A stretch of 64,000 bases of DNA from Mucilaginibacter_A sp964251965. Lineage in GTDB: Bacteria; Bacteroidota; Bacteroidia; Sphingobacteriales; Sphingobacteriaceae. The stretch spans positions 1 to 64,000 of the forward strand of contig CAXULQ010000013.1 of assembly GCA_964251965.1 (NCBI GenBank), given 5' to 3'. Position numbers and translations under genes: made by a program. This document shows, in pieces, positions 24,779 to 33,921 of the stretch (position 1 is its first letter; each line of letters starts with the position of its first letter). The notes under the pieces are model-generated. The model worked only from the letters and a program-made list of their open reading frames with translations, searched no databases and was not told where the DNA came from.

Positions 24779-27649
24779 TCAACGCTCGCAAATATCTTTG
24801 TACGGACAATACTGGCAATTCTCAATCCGCGTAGTTTGGTTAAAAGGAATTTGAACATCGAACATTTCGTTCAGCGTTTTTTGCAGATAATCTTTGAACA
24901 TCACTTTCGCGTCTTCCAAGTCAAATTCCTGCAAAACCGTTCTGCCCGATTTAAAGCGTGTGCCTTCCTGCTTCATCTTGCGCACCACGTACAAATTCGG
25001 CTCTACCTTGCTGGCTTGTTTCACCTGCTCGTAAATGTAGGTGTAGAAAAGCGTTTGTACCACGGCCTTGTTTTGCGCTTTGCCATCGCGCTCAAACAGT
25101 TTTTCGAGCGAAGCAAATTTAAGCTCATCACTTCCGGTTTTGTAATCCACAATGCGCGTTTTGCCGTTGTGCTCGTCAACCCGGTCCAAAATACCATACA
25201 ACTGCAAATACTGCGTTTGGCCATTAATTTTTATGGGATAATGGTATTTGTAATCCTTTTTATTTTCCAGTTCGATGATGCGGAAAGGTTCAGAAACGGC
25301 GTCGTGCTTCAAAATCGTTTGCATGTATTCGCCCACAATCTGCAATACAATTTGCTGCATACTGTTGGGTTTTTGCAAGGTTTTCCGGTTGCCGTAGATC
25401 ACTTCGGATAAAGCCGCGCGACTGTATTCTGCAACTTCTGCAAGTTTTGCGTTGATTTTTTCTACAGAGATCAGCGCATCCACTTTCAGCAAATCCTGAT
25501 AAAACCACTCTAAACCTTGGTGCAAAGCCGAACCGATCTGGCTGGCTTCCAGGTTTTCGGTTACTTCTTCCGGCTCTTTCATCTTCGCCACATAACGAAA
25601 GAAAAACTGCAGCGAACACGTTAAATAAGTGGTTAATGCCGTGGCCGAAATATTATTGGTTTTGAAAGGGTTTCCCTGGTAAAAGAAGCTTTCCATCGCT
25701 TTCCAGACTTTGCCGGTTTTGGGAATGATGATGACGTTGGACGGTTCGATTTTAACCGGCTGTTCCTGCTGCAAATAGTTAAATTGCAGCTTACTTTCGT
25801 ACGCCAGCTGGCGGATAAAACGACTTGGTTCTGCAGCTTCTGTATCTCCGCCTAAACCATCATAAACCAATGTTACTTTTGCTGACCGTTGCAGCAAACG
25901 GTAAAAAAGATAGGCAGAAATAGCATCCTGGTTTTCTAAAACCGGCATCCCGTTGGCGCGGCGCAAACTATCGGGAATGAAACTTGGGTTAGCATTGCGT
26001 TTCGGCATCACGCCTTCGTTCATGCCTAAAATTATCACATGCTCAAAGTCCAGGCAACGGCTTTCCAGCATTCCCATCACTTGTATTCCGCGCAACGGTT
26101 CGCCTTCTAACGGAACAGCCAAAATGCTAAGCGTTTTCCGGATCAAGGCAAAAACCAGCGATAAACCTAAAGAAGGCGCGTAGTAATCCAAATTATCGTA
26201 CAGCAAATTCAGCTTTTTGCAGGCTTCCAAAATCAGGTTTGCTTCCAGTTCGTTCAGCTGGTTTTGCCTTTGCCGCTGCTCTAAAACGGCGGTCAGCATC
26301 AAATACAAAGCATCGATGGTTTGCAAACCGCTGTGGCGGGAAGTAAAAAAGTTGGGTGCCAAAGCCGAAATCAGATGCAGTTCGGTCAGCGGAACTTCCA
26401 CCCATTGCTTTTCCAACAATAAATTTTGTAAGCGTTCGCGCTCGGCAGCTTTTACGCCCGACAAAGGGTGCGATAAAAACGCCAGCGCATCGCGGTAATA
26501 AACCGTGTTTTTTTGTTTTTTGTTGATTTGTTCCTGGATGTTCAGCCACAATTCCGTCAACCCGAAAAGAGGCGACTGCGTGAGCGGATAACCCATCGCA
26601 ATGTTTACAATCCCGGCTTCCGGCGGCAGCGTTTGCATTACCGGAACGAGCAATGTTTCATCAGCCAGAATAATTGCGGCTTTTTCGGGATTATCTGCAA
26701 ACTCGGCCAAAGCCTCAAAATTGATTTGATGCGTCAAAACTTTAGCTTGCGCGGCGTGGCCTTGCGTTTTAATCACATCCACAATGCTTCTTTTATCGCC
26801 TAAAAAACTTTGTGCAGGAAAAGAATTGACCAATCCGCTTTGGCGGATATTTCTGCGGAGAAAAATGCCGGCTTCCTGCAAATCATCCTGCAAATAATAA
26901 TCGTCGGTATCAAAATAAAACAGCGCGCAATCCTCATTTTGCCATTGCTTAAACAGCTTTTCTTCGCATTTATTCAGCGCGTTAAAACCGATGAAAATGA
27001 GTTTTTTGTACGCAGAAATAAATTTCGGGTCATCTGCCGTTCCTTCCGCCAAACGGCGATAGGTTTGTGCCGAAGTAATCGATCCCTGGTTTTGTAAACT
27101 TTGATGAAAGTTGCGGTACAAAGCTGGCATCCGTTTCCACAACTCCAAGAATTTTTGCTGGTCCGTACGTTGTTTATCCGCAGAAAAAGACGACCAGAAT
27201 TGCTCCAAAAATTGCTGCTGCTCTTCGGTAAAATGACTGAACTGTTGCTGGATTTCGGCAATATCTTCCAGCTGCGTAAACAAATTTTCGGCGTTAACCA
27301 GATCGTAATCTACTTCGGCAAAATCACTTAAAATAATATTTGCCATCGGGAAAAACTGGTCAGGCGAAAGCGCAGGTTTTCCTTCGGCGATCAACAATTT
27401 GTTAAATTCCTGGTGCAAAATAAAAAACTGTTTCAGCTGATCGGCCACCACCAGATTAGTCGAAGCCGCAAAAAACGAAGAAACCGTGAAAAAAGCAGGG
27501 CTAAAAGAAGCATTGCCCTGCAACTCGCCCAAATGTTTTTTCAGGAAAGCTTCCGGGCGTTTGTTGTTAAAAATAATGGCGGCCTGCTTTAAATCATCGC
27601 CTAAACGGGCAATTAAATCGGCAGCAACATCGTGTAGAAAGGGGATCAT
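24779..27649 (-). CDS. AddB-like PD-(D/E)XK nuclease of a helicase-nuclease complex
   Basis: 956 residues. The C-terminal nuclease domain shows GILDRVDEHNGKTRIVDYKTG (Asp and Asp-x-Lys) and QTLFYTYIY. An iron-sulfur-type cysteine set brackets it: TCSLQFFF (about 683) and C-x2-C-x5-C in ENCQYCPYKDICER at the extreme C-terminus, as in AddB. A central LESRCLDFEHVIILGMNEGVMP is shared with inactive-helicase halves of AddB/RecC-type proteins. With the UvrD-type partner at 28359 it would process double-strand breaks. Its final 46 codons are duplicated at 23016. Two exact motif copies lie inside it. Confidence 0.85.
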   Translation of the reverse strand: MIPFLHDVAADLIARLGDDLKQAAIIFNNKRPEAFLKKHLGELQGNASFSPAFFTVSSFFAASTNLVVADQLKQFFILHQEFNKLLIAEGKPALSPDQFFPMANIILSDFAEVDYDLVNAENLFTQLEDIAEIQQQFSHFTEEQQQFLEQFWSSFSADKQRTDQQKFLELWKRMPALYRNFHQSLQNQGSITSAQTYRRLAEGTADDPKFISAYKKLIFIGFNALNKCEEKLFKQWQNEDCALFYFDTDDYYLQDDLQEAGIFLRRNIRQSGLVNSFPAQSFLGDKRSIVDVIKTQGHAAQAKVLTHQINFEALAEFADNPEKAAIILADETLLVPVMQTLPPEAGIVNIAMGYPLTQSPLFGLTELWLNIQEQINKKQKNTVYYRDALAFLSHPLSGVKAAERERLQNLLLEKQWVEVPLTELHLISALAPNFFTSRHSGLQTIDALYLMLTAVLEQRQRQNQLNELEANLILEACKKLNLLYDNLDYYAPSLGLSLVFALIRKTLSILAVPLEGEPLRGIQVMGMLESRCLDFEHVIILGMNEGVMPKRNANPSFIPDSLRRANGMPVLENQDAISAYLFYRLLQRSAKVTLVYDGLGGDTEAAEPSRFIRQLAYESKLQFNYLQQEQPVKIEPSNVIIIPKTGKVWKAMESFFYQGNPFKTNNISATALTTYLTCSLQFFFRYVAKMKEPEEVTENLEASQIGSALHQGLEWFYQDLLKVDALISVEKINAKLAEVAEYSRAALSEVIYGNRKTLQKPNSMQQIVLQIVGEYMQTILKHDAVSEPFRIIELENKKDYKYHYPIKINGQTQYLQLYGILDRVDEHNGKTRIVDYKTGSDELKFASLEKLFERDGKAQNKAVVQTLFYTYIYEQVKQASKVEPNLYVVRKMKQEGTRFKSGRTVLQEFDLEDAKVMFKDYLQKTLNEMFDVQIPFNQTTRIENCQYCPYKDICER
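26784..26797 (-). repeat. Dispersed motif copy (inside addB-like gene)
   Basis: ATGCTTCTTTTATC followed by GCCTAAAAAA. Confidence 0.85.
27500..27513 (+). repeat. Dispersed motif copy (inside addB-like gene)
   Basis: GCTAAAAGAAGCAT near the 5' end of the gene. Confidence 0.85.
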
Positions 27650-27663
27650 TTGGATAGATAAAA

Positions 27664-28149
27664 TTAAATTTTACAAGCCATTTTGAGCAGTACAAAGTTT
27701 TGCCCGTAATGACTTACCTGCCAGGTTTGGTTTAGCAAAAACTGAAACCCGATTTTTTGATAACAACGAATTGCCGGAAGATTATCCTCCAACACAAATA
27801 ATTCAACGGTTTTAGTTTGAAACAAAGCCTGGCATTTTCCCAATAAAAGGTGGATAAAAGAAGTACCGTAACCTTTCCCGCGTTCTTCTGGATTGCCAAT
27901 TAATAATCTGCCAATTCTTGGAATGTTGTTTTCCTGCGGGATAATTTCACCAAAAGCTATCGGTTCTTTCGCTTCATTTAAACCTATATAAAACTGCCGG
28001 TCGGGATTTTTTTGCTGATAATCTTCGATTTGTTTTTCGGTTATCGGATAAGAAAACTCCGTTCCGGCAAATTGAAAAAGCAGGTTTGCATCTGTTATCC
28101 AATGATTTAAAAAACTGAAATAGGCGGGTTTGTATGGTGTAACCGTCAT
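27664..28149 (-). CDS. GNAT-family N-acetyltransferase
   Basis: 161 residues with the GNAT core: YIGLNEAKEPIAFGEI (motif A strands), RIGRLLIGNPEERGKGYGTSFIHLLL (acetyl-CoA-binding R/Q-x-x-G-x-G/A equivalent) and VLEDNLPAIRCYQKIGF. The substrate is unknown. It starts on the minus strand between the addA-like and addB-like genes, 14 bp before addB, so it is probably co-transcribed with addB. A near-match of the motif (GATAAAAGAAGTAC, 27853-27866) lies inside. Confidence 0.85.
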   Translation of the reverse strand: MTVTPYKPAYFSFLNHWITDANLLFQFAGTEFSYPITEKQIEDYQQKNPDRQFYIGLNEAKEPIAFGEIIPQENNIPRIGRLLIGNPEERGKGYGTSFIHLLLGKCQALFQTKTVELFVLEDNLPAIRCYQKIGFQFLLNQTWQVSHYGQNFVLLKMACKI

Positions 28150-28180
28150 TAATGCTATTTTTGTAATAAATCAAGTTATT

Positions 28181-28357
28181 ATGACAACTGATGAAGAGGA
28201 TATTTTACTCACAAAAAATGATGTTTCAGTTATGAAAGAAGATGTTTTGCTATTAAAAGCGGATGTTATAAATTTCAAAACAGAAATCATTAAATGGATA
28301 GTAGCTGTTGGAATAGCAGAAGTTGTGTTAATCGTTTCGGTAATCAAATTTCTCTAA
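28181..28357 (+). CDS. Small coiled-coil tail-anchored membrane protein
   Basis: 58 residues from the ATG at 28181; upstream in-frame codons overlap the start of the divergent acetyltransferase and are unlikely to be used. A heptad-like segment (KNDVSVMKEDVLLLKADVINFKTEI, in parts) precedes one C-terminal transmembrane helix (WIVAVGIAEVVLIVSVIKF). The layout resembles DUF1640/CCDC90-type mini proteins. It is the only plus-strand gene in this stretch and abuts the addA-like stop (28359). Confidence 0.6.
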   Translation: MTTDEEDILLTKNDVSVMKEDVLLLKADVINFKTEIIKWIVAVGIAEVVLIVSVIKFL

Positions 28358-28358
28358 C

Positions 28359-31300
28359 TTACACCTCCACCAACTCCTGCAAAAAACCGTAATACAAATA
28401 GCTTTTCACATTCCTGTAATTCATATCCGTCAACAATTTGCGGTAAACTTTTACTTGTGTAAAATGTTCCGGGCGTTGGTCGGCAGTAAATTTAAAATCG
28501 ATGATCAGCACTTCATCGTTTCCAATTAAAACTTTATCCGGCCGGTAACTTTCACCTTTACTGTCGATGATGGTTTGCTCGCTTAAATCCTGATAAGGTT
28601 TGCTCAATAAGGCTTTCAAATCTTTGTTTTGCAGAACGCTTAAAGCATTCAGCTTGATTCCTTCTTTTTCTGCTTCGCGGATCAAACCTTCCTGCTGCAT
28701 TTCGTTGAGCACTTTGGGCAGTTTGGATAGCTCCATCGTTCGTGCCAAAAGTTCGTGCAGGATGATGCCTTTATGTTGCGCTGCATCGCCGCTTAACAAA
28801 TCCAGCTTGCCCCACACTTTTTTACCGGCCAACGCCTGACTTAGCCGCTGCGAAACCGGATATTTTTTCAGCCGGATTTTTTGGGCCGATGCTGTTTTTA
28901 CCGATACTTTTTCAGCAACCGGTTCGTCCAAAATAAAATTATCACCGGTAAAAGAAGCATTCAAACCCATAACCGGATTTTTCAAAGCTTCCAAAATCAA
29001 ATCGCCAACAATGCTTGTTTTACAATCGTTTTTCCCTTGTCCCGGCGCGGTAATGTACAAATGGTTGCGCGTGCGCGTGGTAGCAACATACAACATATTC
29101 AGCGCATCCATCAAATTGAAAAGCAATTCCTCAAAATAAGCTTTGGAAAAAGCAGATTTGCCTAACGCTTTTTTATAATTAACGGGGACGGACTGCAGCT
29201 TTTCGTAAGGCGTTCCCTGCGTATCCACCCAAAAAATGCTGTTCGGCATCCCGTCCAAATCCCAACTGCAAAATGGCAGCATCACTACATCAAAAGCTAA
29301 GCCTTTTGATTTATGGACCGTCATCACCTGCACCGCATCGTTTTGCGTTCCGGATGGCAAAGCTTTTGATGCGCCTTCCTCTTCCCACCACTCTAAAAAA
29401 CGCGTGATACCGAGTTCGCCCTGCTGTGTAAACTTGGCCAGCATATCGCGGAAAGCAAACAGATAAGGCAAATGTTGCTGCTGCGTATCCAAACCGTAAA
29501 CCGAAATCAGCTGCTCAGCCAGTTCGTTTAGCGGCAATTGCTGCCAGGTGTAAAAATTGCGACAAAATTCGGGCGGAAGCAGATTTTGCAAGCGCGTTAC
29601 CGGTGTATCTTTTAAGTTGAGCCAGGCCCCGGAAGGCACGGTTTTCCCTAACTGCTTGAAATACAGTTGCACGCACAACGCTTTATACAGCATCGATTGC
29701 CCGTTTTGCGTAACCATCAGTTGCAGCGTGCTTACCAAAAGTTTTACCGCGGAATTGTTGTTGATGAGCAAAGCCTCGCCCGAAAGCACTTCGTAAACAC
29801 CAAAACGTTCGCCTGTTTTTTCCTGGTTGATTTTCCGGGATTGCTGGTCGATCATCAAATGCCCGATCACGTCCCTTGCTTCGCGGTTGCTGCGGACCAA
29901 AATACAGATTTGCCCGGCCTCATATCTGCCCGAACCAATCCAATCGTTCAATTTTTCTGATAAAGCTAACAACGCAGCTTCCCGAACTTGCGAAGCGCGA
30001 AAAAGATTATTTTCTACCGGTAAAAACAGTACTTCTACAGAACCGCCAGCTAATGTGCTGCCTGCTTTTTTCTGGAAACTTTGCAGGTAAGCATCCGGGA
30101 TAATGTGGTCTAAACCTTTTGTTTTCCACCAGTTTTCGTATATTTCTTCACTGCCTTCTTCCAGTACTTTTTGGTTGACAAAGGTTTGCAGGATTTGGGG
30201 GATTTCCCGGAAAAGATGGTTGTTAAAATCGATGATGTTGGCTGCGCTGCGGTAATTTTCTTCTAAATTATTCTCTATAATGTTATGGTTCCCAACATCT
30301 AATTTTGCCTGTTGATGAAGAATCCGCCAATCGCCGTTGCGCCAACGGTAAATCGATTGCTTTACATCGCCCACAATTAAATGGTCGATAAATTTACCGT
30401 TTGCTTCTGCCATCGCATTTTGCAGCAGCGGCAAAAAATTGTCCCATTGAAAAGCCGAAGTATCCTGGAATTCATCAAACAGGAAATTTTTATACCGGTT
30501 GCCCATTTTTTCCCAGATAAAAGAAGGGTTGTCGCGCTGGTCTGCCGTAATTCCTTTCAGCAAAAACTGCGCATCGCTGATCAATAACGTTTGGTTTTCT
30601 TCGCGATAATCTTTCAGTAAACCGGCCATTTCCTGCATCAGCCGCAAGTAATACAGGTTTGTATTGATGGCTTTGGCCATTTCGTACTTGCCGGTTTCTG
30701 TGGAGAAAAAATCCTGTAAACCAAGCAAAACGGGATTTATATCTCGATACAAACCAGCAACCGAAGCCGTCAAATTTCCACCTTTCTGGTATTCTTCCGG
30801 GTTGGCGATTACCTTTTTTAGGTCGATAAAAACAGCCTGGTCGCCAGCGGCAAGTTTATGGATTTTAGAAAACGGATGCCTGGATTTTCCTACAAGTTCT
30901 TGCAGTTGCACGCCCGATTTTTCCCAGATCTGCAAAGCTTCTCCGCCTAAAACTTCAAACGATTCTTCAAAAAGAGCAATCTGTGTCAGTGTAAGTTTCA
31001 TTAAATCCCGGAACACAACGGCAGCATCCAACTCTTTCAGCGCGTTTTCAAAAGGCTGGTAACGTTCCTTAAAAATTTCGCTGGTTAATTCGAGCAGTTC
31101 GCGGCGGTAGTTCCAGCTTTTGTTTTCGCCCACGCGGTCCAACGCCAAATTGATGATCCATTGCAGCAGTTCGGGCTTTTCGTCCAGCCGTTCGTTCAGT
31201 TTATCGGCTAAAGCTTTTTTCACTTTTTCCTGGTTCATTTCCAGTTTGTAACCGGCATCCAAACCTAATTCAAAAGTAAAACTGCGGATCACCTGCTGCA

Positions 31301-31661
31301 CAAAACCATCAATGGTGTTGATGGCGAAACGACTGTAATCGTGCAAAATTCGCCGGTAAATTTTATGCGCGCGCTCCTGCAATTGGTTTGGGTTGAGGAA
31401 TGGATGTGCTTCCTGAATGATTTTTCGGAAAACTGCCGCACTCTCTTCGCCCAAAGCCAACGAACGCAGCACACTTAAAATGCGGCTTTTCATTTCCTCG
31501 GTTGCTTTGTTGGTAAAAGTTACGGCCAGCACTTCGCGGTACTTTAGCTCGTTATCAAACAAAAGCGTGAGGTAATGCGCCGTTAAGCTAAACGTTTTAC
31601 CGGAACCGGCAGAAGCCTGTAATATTTTAAGCGGTTTTTGTAAAGTCGGAGTTAAATTCAC
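28359..31661 (-). CDS. UvrD-family helicase with RecB-like nuclease (AddA-like)
   Basis: 1100 residues. SF1 helicase motifs: Walker A QASAGSGKTFSLT (about 15-27), AVTFTNKATEEMKSR, Walker B FDEFQDTSAFQWDN, GDVKQSIYRWRNGDW, VMTVHKSKGLAFDVVMLP and YVATTRTRNHLYI. The C-terminal nuclease has RPDKVLIG, VLIIDFKF and QVKVYRKLL, the RecB-nuclease pattern. It would unwind and resect broken ends with the AddB-like protein encoded downstream. The two subunits are separated by two small genes, unlike the tight addBA operons of Firmicutes. Confidence 0.92.
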   Translation of the reverse strand: MNLTPTLQKPLKILQASAGSGKTFSLTAHYLTLLFDNELKYREVLAVTFTNKATEEMKSRILSVLRSLALGEESAAVFRKIIQEAHPFLNPNQLQERAHKIYRRILHDYSRFAINTIDGFVQQVIRSFTFELGLDAGYKLEMNQEKVKKALADKLNERLDEKPELLQWIINLALDRVGENKSWNYRRELLELTSEIFKERYQPFENALKELDAAVVFRDLMKLTLTQIALFEESFEVLGGEALQIWEKSGVQLQELVGKSRHPFSKIHKLAAGDQAVFIDLKKVIANPEEYQKGGNLTASVAGLYRDINPVLLGLQDFFSTETGKYEMAKAINTNLYYLRLMQEMAGLLKDYREENQTLLISDAQFLLKGITADQRDNPSFIWEKMGNRYKNFLFDEFQDTSAFQWDNFLPLLQNAMAEANGKFIDHLIVGDVKQSIYRWRNGDWRILHQQAKLDVGNHNIIENNLEENYRSAANIIDFNNHLFREIPQILQTFVNQKVLEEGSEEIYENWWKTKGLDHIIPDAYLQSFQKKAGSTLAGGSVEVLFLPVENNLFRASQVREAALLALSEKLNDWIGSGRYEAGQICILVRSNREARDVIGHLMIDQQSRKINQEKTGERFGVYEVLSGEALLINNNSAVKLLVSTLQLMVTQNGQSMLYKALCVQLYFKQLGKTVPSGAWLNLKDTPVTRLQNLLPPEFCRNFYTWQQLPLNELAEQLISVYGLDTQQQHLPYLFAFRDMLAKFTQQGELGITRFLEWWEEEGASKALPSGTQNDAVQVMTVHKSKGLAFDVVMLPFCSWDLDGMPNSIFWVDTQGTPYEKLQSVPVNYKKALGKSAFSKAYFEELLFNLMDALNMLYVATTRTRNHLYITAPGQGKNDCKTSIVGDLILEALKNPVMGLNASFTGDNFILDEPVAEKVSVKTASAQKIRLKKYPVSQRLSQALAGKKVWGKLDLLSGDAAQHKGIILHELLARTMELSKLPKVLNEMQQEGLIREAEKEGIKLNALSVLQNKDLKALLSKPYQDLSEQTIIDSKGESYRPDKVLIGNDEVLIIDFKFTADQRPEHFTQVKVYRKLLTDMNYRNVKSYLYYGFLQELVEV
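28889..28902 (-). repeat. AACAG-variant motif (inside addA-like gene)
   Basis: ATGCTGTTTTTACC, 45 bp from a standard copy in opposite orientation (28947). Confidence 0.75.
28947..28960 (+). repeat. Dispersed motif copy (inside addA-like gene)
   Basis: GGTAAAAGAAGCAT. Confidence 0.85.
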
Positions 31662-31715
31662 TATGCTATATTAGTGATTGTTACTGAGACTCCGACTATC
31701 AACCATCGCATTTCA

Positions 31716-31729
31716 ATGCTTCTTTTAGC
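31716..31729 (-). repeat. Dispersed motif copy
   Basis: ATGCTTCTTTTAGC in the 84-bp gap between the addA-like start and the oxidoreductase stop. Confidence 0.88.
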
Positions 31730-31745
31730 AGTGTTTTTTTGATGA

Positions 31746-32849
31746 TCAACCAATTTTCTCCCGTTTGCCCGAATCTAAACTGCGGTAAATCGCATCAACC
31801 ACCAGCATATCTTTCAAACCTTCTTCGCCGGGCACGCGCGTTGGTTTTTTTAGGTTGATGCAATTGGCAAAATCATCCATTTGCGCTGCTTGCTGGTTAA
31901 TGTTTGGAATGTTCATCGGCCCGTTAGATGTTTTTCCGTCCAAACCACCGTAACCAAAAGCCGGTTCGAGTTCAAAAAAACCATTGGTAGTTTTTGCTTT
32001 CAGCGAACCCCAATTATTGTTATAGCTTGATTTCCCTTTCGCCACAAAATTATTCGGGAATTCCAGTTCCCAGAAAATCGTTTCGTCCACATCTTTAAAC
32101 AATTCGGGTTTGGTTTTTTCCTGCGTTGCTTTCACAAAAAGCGGTTCCTGGCCCAAAGTATAGCGTGAACCTTGTATTGCATAAATTCCCATATCCATCA
32201 ACGCGCCGCCGCCGGAAAGTGCCTTTTTTAAACGCCAAGTTGGAGGCCCTCCCCAAACAAAACCGTTCGCTGTTTCTAAAGCCGTTACTTTTCCTAATAT
32301 TTGCTTTTGGCCAAGCCGCATCACTTCCAAATTGTGCGGCTCGAAATGCAGCCGGTAACCGATAGAAAGCATCCGGTTTTCCTGTTTGCAAGCGGCAATC
32401 ATTTCCCGGCAATCGGCAGCATTTAAAGCCATCGGTTTTTCGCAGATCACATGTTTTCCGGCTTTTGCTGCGCGGATGGTAAACTCTTTGTGCAATGCAA
32501 CCGGCAGCACCACGTAAACAATATCAATATCCGGGTTTTGGGCGATAGAATCGAAATTTTGGTAGTTGTAAATATTTTTTTGCGGGATGTTATATTTTGC
32601 CGACCAGGTTTTTGCTTTTTCCGGCGTTCCCGTTACAATCCCGGCCAAATAACAATTTTTGGTTTGAAGTAAAGCAGGTGCCAGCTGTCCGCCCGCATAT
32701 CCGCCTAAACCAACCAGCGCGATACCAAGTTTTTTATCTGCTAAAAGAAGCCCATCAAAAGAGGAAAGTGATGAACCTAAAGTTAATGCTCCCGCACCAA
32801 CGGACAATTGGCGAAGGAAATTACGGCGGGAAGGAGAATTGATTTTCAT
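31746..32849 (-). CDS. Tat-exported Gfo/Idh/MocA-family oxidoreductase
   Basis: 367 residues. The N-terminus carries a twin-arginine signal (SRRNFLRQL then a hydrophobic stretch), so the folded enzyme is exported. The Rossmann part begins IALVGLGGYAGG; the family signature EKPMA is present near residue 136, and the C-terminal domain has GYRLHFEPHN and GGGALMDMGIYAI. Substrate is probably a sugar or inositol derivative; not assignable. It follows egtD by 66 bp on the same strand and may be read through from the ergothioneine operon, but no functional link is evident. Confidence 0.87.
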   Translation of the reverse strand: MKINSPSRRNFLRQLSVGAGALTLGSSLSSFDGLLLADKKLGIALVGLGGYAGGQLAPALLQTKNCYLAGIVTGTPEKAKTWSAKYNIPQKNIYNYQNFDSIAQNPDIDIVYVVLPVALHKEFTIRAAKAGKHVICEKPMALNAADCREMIAACKQENRMLSIGYRLHFEPHNLEVMRLGQKQILGKVTALETANGFVWGGPPTWRLKKALSGGGALMDMGIYAIQGSRYTLGQEPLFVKATQEKTKPELFKDVDETIFWELEFPNNFVAKGKSSYNNNWGSLKAKTTNGFFELEPAFGYGGLDGKTSNGPMNIPNINQQAAQMDDFANCINLKKPTRVPGEEGLKDMLVVDAIYRSLDSGKREKIG

Positions 32850-32915
32850 AGAAATGGCTTTGGTTTTATTGAAAACGGTATAAACTGATGCTTGTTTTAC
32901 AGTTGAAAAATTCGG

Positions 32916-33911
32916 TTATACACACTTCCAAACCACGTCCACAAACCATTTTTTTCGATCAAAAAAATACCGGACAGGTTCAAAACCGGCTTCCAAAGCC
33001 ATTTCATCGGTTTCCGGCAACGCATATTTTTGCGACACTTCCATATCGATCAATTCGTTTTCTTCAAACAAAATTTTTATTGAACCGATTTTGATTTCCT
33101 GCTGAATCAAGCTCACTAAAAAGCTTTTACAGGCACCGGTTTGCGGATCGTAAACCGGGTAATGATCAAAATTGTTAATGTTGAAATTTGCATTCAATTC
33201 GCTGTTAATCCGTGTTAACAAATTTAAATTGAAGTTTTTGGTGATTCCTACAGCGTCGCTATAAGCTGCTAAAATGGTTTTCGGGTTCTTTTTCAAATCA
33301 AAACCGATAATCGCCAAATCACCCAACGAAAGCTGCTGCCGCAAAACCCCGCAAAAATCGAATGCTTCTTTTACCGGCATATTTCCGATGTTCGATCCCA
33401 TAAACAAAACCACTTTTGGCCGCGCTGAAAGCTGCGATGCTTCTTTTAGCATATCAAAATAGTCGCCGTTTAAACCGCGCATTTGCAAACCTGGCAGCTT
33501 TTCGGGCAGGTTTTGTTCTAACTGATTGATGACGTTGGAAGAAATATCGATCGGCATATAGGTAAAATCGACTTGTTGAGCCAGCAATTCCTGCAATAAA
33601 AAAGTGGATTTGGTCGCATCGCCGGCACCGAGTTCGATTAAATCAAATTCCTTAAAACGGGTTGTTAATGTCTGGGTAAGTTCCACGGTTTGTTCCGAAA
33701 ATATCTCCAGTTCGCAATCCGTCAAATAATATTCCGGGCAGTTCATAATCTCCTGGAAAAGTTTATCGCCGGCCGCATCATAAAAATACTTGGATTGCAG
33801 TTTTTTTGGCGAAGAAGACAATCCGGCCAAAACATCACCCAAAAAAGTATCGGTATGCTTTTCTGCTGCGGTTAAACCGGGCATCAATTCAGTTAGTAAA
33901 GTTTTGTCCAT
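32916..33911 (-). CDS. egtD: L-histidine N-alpha-methyltransferase
   Basis: 331 residues. The enzyme trimethylates histidine to hercynine with SAM, the first step of ergothioneine synthesis. Features: SPKKLQSKYFYDAAGDKLFQ and CPEYYLTDCE at the N-terminus, SAM-binding DLIELGAGDATKS, MPIDISS, LFMGSNIGN, IGFDLKKNP and the C-terminal EVSQKY, which are typical of EgtD. It starts 10 bp after the egtB stop. Two exact motif copies (33362, 33437) lie 61 bp apart inside the gene in the same orientation. Confidence 0.92.
   Translation of the reverse strand: MDKTLLTELMPGLTAAEKHTDTFLGDVLAGLSSSPKKLQSKYFYDAAGDKLFQEIMNCPEYYLTDCELEIFSEQTVELTQTLTTRFKEFDLIELGAGDATKSTFLLQELLAQQVDFTYMPIDISSNVINQLEQNLPEKLPGLQMRGLNGDYFDMLKEASQLSARPKVVLFMGSNIGNMPVKEAFDFCGVLRQQLSLGDLAIIGFDLKKNPKTILAAYSDAVGITKNFNLNLLTRINSELNANFNINNFDHYPVYDPQTGACKSFLVSLIQQEIKIGSIKILFEENELIDMEVSQKYALPETDEMALEAGFEPVRYFFDRKKWFVDVVWKCV
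33362..33375 (-). repeat. Dispersed motif copy (inside egtD)
   Basis: ATGCTTCTTTTACC followed by GGCAT. Confidence 0.85.
33437..33450 (-). repeat. Dispersed motif copy (inside egtD)
   Basis: ATGCTTCTTTTAGC. Confidence 0.85.
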
Positions 33912-33921
33912 GCTGATTATA

